DNA from: CAZHAX01 sp964530325
Lineage (GTDB): Bacteria; Chloroflexota; Anaerolineae; B4-G1
Direction: 5' to 3'
DNA length: 22,762 bases
Assembly (NCBI GenBank): GCA_964530325.1
Contig: CAZHAX010000030.1
Span: forward strand, 1-22,762
Both the position numbers and the translations under genes were made by a program. The notes beneath the pieces are model-generated. The model did no database searches, was not told the DNA's origin, and saw only the letters and a program-made list of their open reading frames with translations. This document shows positions 14,866-20,910 of this stretch, in pieces; within the stretch, counting starts at the first letter, position 1; each line of letters begins with the position of its first letter.

Positions 14866-14886
14866 TCGGCGCTGCGTACTTGTCAA
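14858..14886 (-). promoter_or_regulatory. Near-consensus promoter for the acyltransferase gene
   Basis: Minus strand TTGACA (14886-14881), 17-bp spacer, TACTAT (14863-14858). The ATG is at 14841, so the leader would be only about 10 nt and contains no Shine-Dalgarno sequence. It lies in the 54-bp gap after the epimerase stop, making the acyltransferase a separate unit. Confidence 0.75.
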
Positions 14887-14895
14887 CATACACTG

Positions 14896-15876
14896 CTAGA
14901 GGTAGCCTTGCTCGCGGAACCAGTCCATTGCATCGCGGCAGGTCTGATCGAAGGGCGTCGGTCCGGGCAGGCCGAGCTGGCGGCGGGCCGAGTCGGAGTC
15001 GACCGGCTGCCAGTGGCGGGCTGCGGCCAGGTGATCGGCGCCCGGCACGCCGAAGAGCGCTCCGGCCCGCCCGGCGAGCGCTACGAGCCAGAGCGGTAAC
15101 CTCAGGGGCGGCGGCCGTACTCCTGCGGCCGATGCGGCGGCCGAGAGGAGCTCGCGGACGCTCAGGTTGTACCCGCCGGCGATGTAGCGCCTACCGGGCT
15201 CGCCGCGCTCGGCGGCGGCGATGTGTGCCTGCGCGACGTCGCGCACGTCGACGGCGTTGAGGATCCCTTCAACCCAGCCCGGCATCCGGTGCGCCGCCAC
15301 CATGATCAGCAGCGCCCCCGTGGCCGGCTTGACGTCGCCGGGCCCGAACACGGCGGTGGGCAGGAGAGTGATCACACCCAGACCCGAGGCCGCCGCTCGC
15401 ATCGCCTCGGCTTCCATGGCCCACTTCGCCTCGAAGTAACGCGTGGGCACGGAGCCGGGGACGTAGAGGTCCCGCTCGTCGGCCAGACGCGAGGGGTCGC
15501 CTGGCGGCCCTACGGTGGTGAACGCGCCGGTGTAGACGATCCGGCGGACGCCCGCCTGCTCGGCTGCGGTGAGGACGTTGCGCATCCCGGCGACGGATTC
15601 GGCCACAGCGCCGCGCAGGCTTCCGCCCCGGCTGGGGTAGTAGCCTGCCGCGTGGAACACCACCTGGCAATCCTGCATCGAGTGGGCGAGAGATGGAGGA
15701 TCGTGGAGGTCAGCCGACGCCCATTCAACCTCCAGGTCGCCGATGGCGCCGGTTGCCTCCGGCCTTCTCCGTACGGCGCGGACCTGCCAGCCGTGGGCGA
15801 GAGCGGCACGAGCTATCTGGCCGCCGATGAACCCGGTGGCTCCGAGAACGCAGCAGGTAGTAGACTGGTTGCCCAT
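14896..15876 (-). CDS. NAD(P)-dependent epimerase/reductase of the extended SDR family, HpnA-like
   Basis: 326-residue extended short-chain dehydrogenase/reductase. The Rossmann nucleotide-binding loop GATGFIG is at residues 12-18, the acidic strand end DLHDP at 56-60, and the catalytic YxxxK is Tyr147 to Lys151 (RYFEAKWAME). VVFHAAGYY, RNVLTAAEQAGVRRIVYTGAFTTVG and AVDVRDVAQAHIAAAERGEPGRRYIAGG follow the pattern of HpnA 'hopanoid-associated sugar epimerase' and dihydroflavonol-reductase-like proteins. AAGGAG lies about 10 nt before the ATG. It is 23 nt downstream of the GHL10 gene, so probably co-transcribed with it. A sugar-nucleotide or lipid-linked substrate is plausible; the exact substrate is not shown by sequence. 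Confidence 0.87.
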   Translation of the reverse strand: MGNQSTTCCVLGATGFIGGQIARAALAHGWQVRAVRRRPEATGAIGDLEVEWASADLHDPPSLAHSMQDCQVVFHAAGYYPSRGGSLRGAVAESVAGMRNVLTAAEQAGVRRIVYTGAFTTVGPPGDPSRLADERDLYVPGSVPTRYFEAKWAMEAEAMRAAASGLGVITLLPTAVFGPGDVKPATGALLIMVAAHRMPGWVEGILNAVDVRDVAQAHIAAAERGEPGRRYIAGGYNLSVRELLSAAASAAGVRPPPLRLPLWLVALAGRAGALFGVPGADHLAAARHWQPVDSDSARRQLGLPGPTPFDQTCRDAMDWFREQGYL

Positions 15877-15899
15877 AGGTGGTTACTCCTTCCTCGTGC

Positions 15900-17321
15900 C
15901 TACGGATGCCAGCTGACAGCGGGCACCTGGGCCGCGGTGGCGTAGGGGCCGGCGGCGAAATCATCCCAATAGCCGTTCTGCTCGATCAGGCGCGCTGAGA
16001 AGATGGCGTGGCCGGCCGTACCGAGGGAGCGGGCGATCTCGATGCGCTGCACGATCCGGTCGAAGCTGGCGTACTGGGCACTGATGCCCGGGATGACGTG
16101 GCGGCCGCCACCACTGGCCAGGAAGTCGGACAGCAGGACGGAGAACTGGTCCGTGGTGAAGACGTCCGGGCTGGCGACGACGTCGACCGGGTAGAGCATG
16201 GGCATAATGGCGTCGATCTCGCCGTTCGTCATCCAGCCCTGCGAGTCCTGATAGTAATCAGAGAAGCCCTCGCTGTAGCCCCAGCCCCACTTGTCCTGGT
16301 AGACCGGCCACACGGCCGCCGAGAGGCGCAGGCCGGGACGGAGCGCCAGGACGTCTGAGTAGACCCGACCGACCAGCAGCGTCACCTGCCTGCGCTGCCA
16401 ATCGGCGTAGCCCAGGCCAGGCTCTGTCTCCAGCGTTGCGCTGTATGCGGCCGCGCTGAATGGATCGTAGGAGTAGGCAGGGCCGGGATAGCGAAGCAGG
16501 TCGAGGTGGAGGCCGTCTATCTCGTACCGGTTGACCAGATCCGAGGCGACGGCGACGACGTGCTCAACCACGTCGCTCAGTGCCGGCGTAGCCCAGAGAT
16601 AACGCGCGTTGAGGCCCATCGGACCGGAGACCGTCCAGGCCTGCCAGTCTTCGGAGTAGCTGTCGGAGAGCGTCCAGTAGAGATGCTGGGGTGCTGTGCC
16701 AGCCGGCGGGGCAGTCTCGCCGGCCCAGGTGGTGTAGACGTTGACGTAGGCGTGCAGCTCCAGCCCTTGGGCGTGGGCCGCCTCGACGGCCGTCTGCAAG
16801 GGGTCCCAACCCGGGCTTTGCCCGAGCGTGCCCGCCAACCTCGCCGCCCAGGGCTCGAGGCCGGGGGTGTAGTAGGCGTCCGCAGTGCCTCTGATCTGGA
16901 AGAGCAGCATGTTGAAGCCTGCCGCCGCTGCGTTCGCCGCCAGCGTCTGCACATCGGCAGGGCTGGAATAGTCCCATCGTGTGATCCACAGCGCACGGGC
17001 CTCGAGGGGCCCCGCGTCCTTGAAGACGAGTGGAAAGTAGTAGAGGTGGTCGAGGTCGATGCTGGCTGGCGCCGGCGACGCGGCATGCGCGGCTTTGATC
17101 TGGGCGGGCTCGATCGGCTGCAGCGTCGCCCCTGGCTCCGCGTAGCCGTTGGCCAGGTACCAGGCCTGATTGAGACCAACCTGGCCACCGAAGGCCAGAG
17201 GATCCTGCGGAGGCAGTGCCGCGGCCGCCGCAGGGCCCAGAATGGCCAGCAGTGCCGCCAGTAGCGCGGGCGCCCCAACCAGCGCGGCTAGTAGTCGATA
17301 CCGGGAATGACTTCTAGGCAT
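15900..17321 (-). CDS. Secreted GHL10-type (DUF187) glycoside hydrolase-like protein
   Basis: 473-residue exported TIM-barrel protein. ATG at 17321 is preferred: GGAAAG lies just upstream, it overlaps the end of sbcD by 8 nt, and a signal peptide follows directly (about 1-35). An ATG at 17351 would add ten polar residues and lacks a ribosome site. From residue about 107 the protein matches glycosyl hydrolase-like 10 (PF02638): ARALWITRWDYSSPADVQTL, AAGFNMLLFQIRGTADAYY, GLELHAYVNVYTTW, YEIDGLHLDLLRYPG (acidic pair after a strand), RLSAAVWPVYQDKWGWGYSEGF, DAIMPMLYPVD. Before the catalytic domain is LYYFPLVFKD (93-102), which resembles the C-terminal LPLVLKNY tails of two other secreted proteins here. 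Members act on envelope or peptidoglycan-related sugars; specificity unknown. Confidence 0.87.
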   Translation of the reverse strand: MPRSHSRYRLLAALVGAPALLAALLAILGPAAAAALPPQDPLAFGGQVGLNQAWYLANGYAEPGATLQPIEPAQIKAAHAASPAPASIDLDHLYYFPLVFKDAGPLEARALWITRWDYSSPADVQTLAANAAAAGFNMLLFQIRGTADAYYTPGLEPWAARLAGTLGQSPGWDPLQTAVEAAHAQGLELHAYVNVYTTWAGETAPPAGTAPQHLYWTLSDSYSEDWQAWTVSGPMGLNARYLWATPALSDVVEHVVAVASDLVNRYEIDGLHLDLLRYPGPAYSYDPFSAAAYSATLETEPGLGYADWQRRQVTLLVGRVYSDVLALRPGLRLSAAVWPVYQDKWGWGYSEGFSDYYQDSQGWMTNGEIDAIMPMLYPVDVVASPDVFTTDQFSVLLSDFLASGGGRHVIPGISAQYASFDRIVQRIEIARSLGTAGHAIFSARLIEQNGYWDDFAAGPYATAAQVPAVSWHP

Positions 17322-18543
17322 CGCTTTCCGCGTCGATGATCTCCTGGGCATGCTTGAGCAGGAGCTTGACCTGGGCAGCAGGCGTGTCTTTCGTCTTCAG
17401 GTATTCCTTGAGCAGGTCGAGGTCGGTCATCTCCTCCGGGGATAGGCCGTCCAGGCGGACGCGGGCTACACGCTCAACCTCGCGGCTAACCGAGGCAACC
17501 AGGTGAGCGTCCGTGAACAAGCTGCGCACTTCGCGATCGCGAAGCTGCGGGTCTTGCTCGGGTGTCAGGTGGAGAATGACCCGTACGACAGCATCGGTCA
17601 CGTCTGCCGCCTCGACCTGCCGGCGCAGCGATTCCAGGGGATCCTCCGCCTCTCGCAGGTCTGCCTCGACGGTGACGAAGGGGCGCGCCGGGAGCTCGAC
17701 GAACTGCCAGGTCGTCTTGCCTCGGGCGAGCTCCACCCAGCAGAAGCCTTTCAGCTGTCCTTCTTCGCCGAAGTCGATTCGCTCCAGACTCCCGGAGTAG
17801 ACGATGGGCGGATAGGCGTCTCCGTTCAGGCTCTGGTGCATGTGGATGTGGCCCAGGGCGACGTAGTCCCAGGCCGGGTCGGCCAGGTCCGCCCTGCCGA
17901 CGACCGCATCCCGGCCGATCATCACGGCTCGCTCCGATCCGTAGCTGGCCTCGCGCACGCTCAGGTGCGCGGCTAGCACGGCGGGGACTTGGGGGTCGAC
18001 CTCCTTTGCCAGGGAGCGTATCTTCTCGGCGACCGTGCGCCGCAGCTCGCTATCGAGCTCGTCTATGGACAGGCTGGCGCACTCCTCCTGGGCCAGAAGT
18101 CGCTGCCGAACCGGGTAGGGAACGGTGGCCACCTGCACCGGCCCGCGCTTCGTCTCCAGCCGGTGCAGCTCCTCGGAACGGCCGACCGTGACGTTGGGCA
18201 CGTCGAGAGTCTGGAAGATATCCACGCTTGAGGCTCGCTGCAGCACGGCGGGCAGGTCGTGGTTTCCTACCAGCAACACGGTGGGCACGCCTGCGTCTGC
18301 CAGCCGCTTGACCCGCTTGGCGAATGCCCGCTGGTAGGTGGGATTGGGACTACGTGTCTTGAAGGCGTCGCCGGCGAAGATGACCAGGTCCGCCTCGTGC
18401 TCCAGCGCGTAGTCGATCAGCTCGTCGAACCGCTCCAGGAAGTCGACGACACGGCTGCTTAGGCCGGTGGCCGGGTCGGGGCTGCCGTAGTTCTCGGTGC
18501 CGACGTGCAGGTCGGCGAAGTGAAGCAGGCGGATCTTGCCCAT
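17314..18543 (-). CDS. sbcD: SbcD/Mre11-type DNA repair exonuclease
   Basis: 409-residue metallophosphoesterase of the SbcD/Mre11 family, the nuclease subunit that works with the ATPase SbcC/Rad50 on DNA ends and hairpins. ATG at 18543 gives the canonical start MGKIRLLHFADLHVG; upstream in-frame codons overlap the flavodoxin stop. Metal-binding motifs are complete: DLHVG (Asp11, His13), AGDAF (Gly58, Asp59), VGNHDLP (93-96 core), AAHLS (His193) and GHIHMHQ (231-234). Residues about 290-409 form the capping and C-terminal region, ending with a charged helix LLKEYLKTKDTPAAQVKLLLKHAQEI. It is 14 nt after the flavodoxin stop and overlaps the GHL10 gene by 8 nt. No sbcC gene is in the window, which is unusual since the two are commonly adjacent. 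Confidence 0.9.
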   Translation of the reverse strand: MGKIRLLHFADLHVGTENYGSPDPATGLSSRVVDFLERFDELIDYALEHEADLVIFAGDAFKTRSPNPTYQRAFAKRVKRLADAGVPTVLLVGNHDLPAVLQRASSVDIFQTLDVPNVTVGRSEELHRLETKRGPVQVATVPYPVRQRLLAQEECASLSIDELDSELRRTVAEKIRSLAKEVDPQVPAVLAAHLSVREASYGSERAVMIGRDAVVGRADLADPAWDYVALGHIHMHQSLNGDAYPPIVYSGSLERIDFGEEGQLKGFCWVELARGKTTWQFVELPARPFVTVEADLREAEDPLESLRRQVEAADVTDAVVRVILHLTPEQDPQLRDREVRSLFTDAHLVASVSREVERVARVRLDGLSPEEMTDLDLLKEYLKTKDTPAAQVKLLLKHAQEIIDAESDA

Positions 18544-18557
18544 TGGTGAGTCTGGCC

Positions 18558-19100
18558 CTAGCGCTCGCTGAACGGTGGGGGGCGGAGCTCGGTCCGCCCA
18601 TCGAAGTAGACGCCTACCCACTGGGCGAGCCTTTCGCCCAGACGGCGGCAGGCTGCGATCTCCTCCTCGGCGCGCGGCTCGCGGGCCAGGGCGACGCCGT
18701 AGTGGAGCGTGAGCCTCTCGCCGGTATAGTCAGGCGCGCCGAACACGAGGAATCCGAAGTTGATCAGGACGGTCAGCAGGGACTGGCAGGTTATCTCCGA
18801 TCCGCCTCCCCATCCGCCGGACGAGGAGAAGGCGCAGCCGATCCTGCCGTCGATCTTGCCCCACAGGCCGGGCGTGGCCTCGTCCCAGAAGCGCTTCATA
18901 CGATGGGACATGATGCCTACGTGCGTCGGACTGCCCACCGCGATACCATCACACCAGAGCACGTCGTCGTTGTCTGCCTGCTCAACCGACTTCAGACGGA
19001 CTTCGGTGCCGGGGACGTCGCGGGCGCCCTCGGCGACGTACTCCGCGATCTTCTTCGTGTTGCCGGTCTTGCTGTCGTAGAGAACGAGCACCTTGCCCAC
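18558..19100 (-). CDS. Flavodoxin-like / WrbA-type NAD(P)H:quinone oxidoreductase
   Basis: 180-residue flavodoxin-fold FMN protein. The start is GTG at 19100 (MGKVLVLYDSKTGNT), preceded by a GGGGGA stretch about 9 nt upstream. The frame is open further upstream through the transposase region, but only in a shadow frame. The FMN phosphate loop is SKTGNT (10-15); GSPTHVG (56-62) matches the WrbA/flavodoxin GSPTR(F/Y)G segment; FSSSGGWGGGSEIT (91-104) matches the third FMN-contact loop. Likely two-electron quinone reduction that protects against oxidative stress, or an electron carrier. First gene of a tight minus-strand series with sbcD, the GHL10 gene and the epimerase. It begins 13 nt after the transposase stop, so its own promoter may have been displaced by, or be supplied by, the transposase gene. 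Confidence 0.85.
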   Translation of the reverse strand: MGKVLVLYDSKTGNTKKIAEYVAEGARDVPGTEVRLKSVEQADNDDVLWCDGIAVGSPTHVGIMSHRMKRFWDEATPGLWGKIDGRIGCAFSSSGGWGGGSEITCQSLLTVLINFGFLVFGAPDYTGERLTLHYGVALAREPRAEEEIAACRRLGERLAQWVGVYFDGRTELRPPPFSER

Positions 19101-19113
19101 TGTTGGTATCCCC

Positions 19114-20091
19114 CTATCGCTGCGCAGCCGGCTTCTGTTGGCCGGGGTTCTCTGCGTCTTCGGCCCAATGGATGGGATTATCCTCGATGTATTGGCGGAT
19201 TCTGTCGAGCTCGCGGTCGTCTCGCACGATTCTTTCGTAGTAGTTGCGTTGCCAAAGGCGCGTGTCGAACGGCGGCCAGCCGAGGTCTTCGACGCCCCGG
19301 ACGTAGGCGACGGTGGTGATCGATTTGAATGCGCCGACGATATCACCCAACGATGGCGACAAGGACCCGGCGCTGCCGGCAGATGGTGTAGGGGCATCCC
19401 TTGTGGATGCCCCGTTTGGCCCCGGGGCGCCCACAAGGGGCGCCGTCGCCGGGCATCCGCCGCTGGCGTGTTTGCCAATGTGTGGTGTGGGTGCGGTCGA
19501 CGGGGCGCCCAGAAGGGGCGCCGTCGCCGGGCATCCGCCTGTGGCGTGTTTGCCAATGTGTGGTGTGGGTGCGGTCGACGGGGCGCCCACAAGGGGCGCC
19601 GTCGCCGGGCATCCGCCTGTGGCGTGTTTGCCANNNNNNNNNNNNNNNNNNNNNNNNNNNNNNNNNNNNNNNNNNNNNNNNNNNNNNNNNNNNNNNNNNN
19701 NNNNNNNNNNNNNNNNNNNNNNNNNNNNNNNNNTGGCGTGTTTGCCAATGTGTGGTGTGGGTGCGGTCGACGGGGCGCCCACAAGGGGCGCCCCTACGGC
19801 GGATTGGCCGCCGTCCCTATCCGTGATGATAACAACACCGTGGATATGATTGGGCATTACGACGCAATGATCGGGTGCGACGGTTGGGAACTGGCCACGA
19901 ATCCGTGCCCAGGCCCCACGTACCATCCGTCCTGCGTCGTTCAAGCGCATCTCGCCGTTCAGGATCGCTCCGAACAGGCACTGACGATTGTGCGTCACAA
20001 TCGTCACGAAATACGCGCCTGGCTGCGAGTAATCATATCCCCTCAGCCGTATCGAGCGCCGGTGGTGCCTGGCCGGGCTGTATCGTGTCAC
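19114..20091 (-). CDS. REP-associated tyrosine transposase (RAYT) with internal repeat array and assembly gap
   Basis: Y1/HUH single-strand transposase of the IS200/RAYT family, which nicks REP palindromes through a catalytic tyrosine. GTG at 20091 is chosen because family members begin 'M-x-Y-x-P-x-x-HHRRSIRL' and this gives MTRYSPARHHRRSIRLRGYDY; an ATG at 20103 overlaps the TATAAT box, and GTG 20145 precedes the promoter. HUH motif MPNHIHG (His codons within 19840-19848); C-terminal blocks LGDIVGAFKSITT, WQRNYYERIVRD and RIRQYIEDNP (Tyr codon at 19189-19191). Between the HUH strand and LGDIVGAFKS there is an insertion of 26-residue repeats (APLVGAPSTAPTPHIGKHAT and continuing) encoded by 78-bp DNA units. 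A 100-N gap falls inside, so length is undefined. All catalytic motifs remain; function with such an insert is uncertain. Confidence 0.85.
   Translation of the reverse strand: MTRYSPARHHRRSIRLRGYDYSQPGAYFVTIVTHNRQCLFGAILNGEMRLNDAGRMVRGAWARIRGQFPTVAPDHCVVMPNHIHGVVIITDRDGGQSAVGAPLVGAPSTAPTPHIGKHAXXXXXXXXXXXXXXXXXXXXXXXXXXXXXXXXXXGKHATGGCPATAPLVGAPSTAPTPHIGKHATGGCPATAPLLGAPSTAPTPHIGKHASGGCPATAPLVGAPGPNGASTRDAPTPSAGSAGSLSPSLGDIVGAFKSITTVAYVRGVEDLGWPPFDTRLWQRNYYERIVRDDRELDRIRQYIEDNPIHWAEDAENPGQQKPAAQR
19388..19413 (-). repeat. REP-like palindrome, left boundary of array
   Basis: GTA then GGGGCATCC (19391-19399), loop CTTGT, GGATGCCCC (19405-19413): a perfect 9-bp inverted repeat. Read on the minus strand it is GGGGCATCC-ACAAG-GGATGCCCC-TAC, the same layout as the right boundary palindrome at 19772-19797, but in opposite orientation. 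Confidence 0.8.
19424..19799 (+). repeat. Tandem array of 78-bp REP-derived units inside the transposase gene
   Basis: Units begin with GGGGCGCCC at 19424, 19502 and 19580, exactly 78 bp apart, and again at 19772 after the N gap. Each unit is a GGCGCCC-ACAAG-GGGCGCC stem followed by a nearly invariant spacer (..GCATCCGCCTGTGGCG, then TGTTTGCCAATGTGTGG, then TGCGGTCGAC). Copies differ by single changes (CCGCTGGCG/CCTGTGGCG; CCAGAAGG/CCACAAGG). Since 78 is 26 codons, copy number can change without shifting the transposase frame. The last copy has the complete 9-bp stem GGGGCGCCC-ACAAG-GGGCGCCCC followed by TACGG. Confidence 0.93.
19634..19733. other. Assembly gap of 100 N
   Basis: Exactly 100 N, the standard placeholder for an unknown gap. 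The bases just before (19620-19633) and just after (19734-19747) are the same 14-mer TGGCGTGTTTGCCA, in the same phase of the 78-bp unit. The true distance is therefore expected to be -14, +64, +142 nt and so on, that is -14 plus a multiple of 78. Confidence 0.95.
19796..19814. repeat. ACGGCGG-ATTGG-CCGCCGT palindrome beside the array
   Basis: Perfect 7-bp inverted repeat with a 5-nt loop, directly abutting the right boundary REP palindrome and still inside the transposase coding region, 26 bp from the HUH codons. It may be a second hairpin recognised with the REP, or part of the original coding sequence. Confidence 0.55.
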
Positions 20092-20101
20092 CGCGCGTCG
20101 C

Positions 20102-20130
20102 ATTATACTTGACCCGATAGGGCACAGCAA
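20102..20130 (-). promoter_or_regulatory. Promoter for the RAYT gene
   Basis: Minus strand TTGCTG (20130-20125), 17-bp spacer, perfect TATAAT (20107-20102). Predicted start near 20095, only a few nucleotides before the GTG at 20091, so the message would be almost leaderless. Divergent from the promoter at 20164-20192. Confidence 0.55.
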
Positions 20131-20163
20131 GCATGAACGGCGCACGGACGCGGGCTGCCGCCC

Positions 20164-20192
20164 TTGCCGCCGTCACGGCCGGCGGGTATAAT
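20164..20192 (+). promoter_or_regulatory. Promoter for the metallo-hydrolase gene
   Basis: TTGCCG (20164-20169), 17-bp spacer, perfect TATAAT (20187-20192). Leader of about 28 nt with a run of eight G (20213-20220) as a ribosome-site-like element before the ATG at 20227. Confidence 0.65.
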
Positions 20193-20226
20193 GATTGAGG
20201 CTCCGTGTAACCGGGGGGGGTGCAGC

Positions 20227-20850
20227 ATGGGCACGCAAGTCTCAATCTTGGAGCGTTTGTGCTGGCTGGGCCACGCCAGCTTCCGCATCGACGGTCCGCC
20301 GACGATCTACTTCGATCCCTGGCGACTTGAGGGCGAGCAGCCGCAGGCGGACGTGATCCTCGTCAGCCACGAGCACGACGATCACTGTTCGCCAGAGGAT
20401 ATCGAGCGCATCCGCGGCCCGAAGACGGTCATCGTGGCCAGTGCGACGGCGGCGGGGAAGCTGGAGGGGGATGTGCGGGCGCTGCGGCCGGGCGAGAGCG
20501 AGGTGGTGGGCGAGGTGCGCATCGAGGCTGTACCTGCCTACAACATAGGTAAGCAGTTCCATCCCCGGGAGGCGCAGCACGTCGGCTTCGTCGTCACCAT
20601 CGGCGGCGAGAGAGTCTACCACGCCGGCGATACCGACCGCATCCCGGAGATGAAGGAGATAGATTGCGACGTGGCGCTGCTGCCTGTCGGCGGTACGTAC
20701 ACGATGAATGCCGAGGAGGCCGCTCAGGCGGCCGCCGACATTGGGCCGCGCGTGGCGGTACCCATGCACTGGGGGGCGGGCGTCGTGGGAGAGCGAAACG
20801 ATGCGGAGCGGTTCAGCGAGCTGTACGATGGGAAGGTAGTGATCCTCTAG
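20227..20850 (+). CDS. UlaG/YtkL-like metallo-beta-lactamase-fold hydrolase
   Basis: 207-residue cytosolic metal-dependent hydrolase of the MBL superfamily, UlaG-like branch. ATG at 20227 follows the promoter and gives the usual start 'I-x-x-L-G-H-A-S-F' (LCWLGHASFRIDGPPTIYFDPW); upstream in-frame residues lie over the promoter. Metal-binding motifs: SHEHDDH (His48, His50, Asp52, His53), YHAGDTD (Asp135) and VPMHWG (His181). LLPVGGTYTMNAEEAAQAA is typical of the small L-ascorbate-6-phosphate lactonase-like group, many of which have unknown substrates (phosphodiesters or lactones). Length is normal. It converges on clpP with 56 bp between stops. No neighbour suggests the substrate. Confidence 0.88.
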   Translation: MGTQVSILERLCWLGHASFRIDGPPTIYFDPWRLEGEQPQADVILVSHEHDDHCSPEDIERIRGPKTVIVASATAAGKLEGDVRALRPGESEVVGEVRIEAVPAYNIGKQFHPREAQHVGFVVTIGGERVYHAGDTDRIPEMKEIDCDVALLPVGGTYTMNAEEAAQAAADIGPRVAVPMHWGAGVVGERNDAERFSELYDGKVVIL

Positions 20851-20910
20851 GGGCGCCCGATCCTGCGGGCCCGCGCAGTTCCCTAGGACCGTACGGCCGT
20901 GCGGCCCTAC
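20848..20910. repeat. GC-rich inverted-end element between convergent stops
   Basis: The gap between the hydrolase and clpP starts with TAGGGGCGCCC and, read from the other strand, starts with GTAGGGCCGC. Both stop codons (20848-20850 and 20907-20909) are the TAG of these ends. Inside are CTGCG-GGCCCG-CGCAG (20863-20878), CCTAGG and GTACGGCCGTGCGGCC. It may be a bidirectional terminator or a decayed REP pair related to the TAGGGGCGCC palindromes in the RAYT gene. Confidence 0.4.

Noticed and set aside
15223..15945. 240-residue plus-strand open frame opposite the epimerase
   Set aside because: Antisense shadow; the minus strand shows GATGFIG and YxxxK with normal family length.
19424..19799. 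CRISPR array
   Set aside because: Units are contiguous 78-bp copies including the 'spacer' part, which is nearly identical in each copy, so there are no unique spacers.
19093..20112. Long plus-strand open frames through the repeat array (repeated VWCGCGRRGAHKGRR-type peptide)
   Set aside because: The 78-bp unit has no stops in several frames, so long frames are automatic; motif content is only in the minus-strand RAYT frame.
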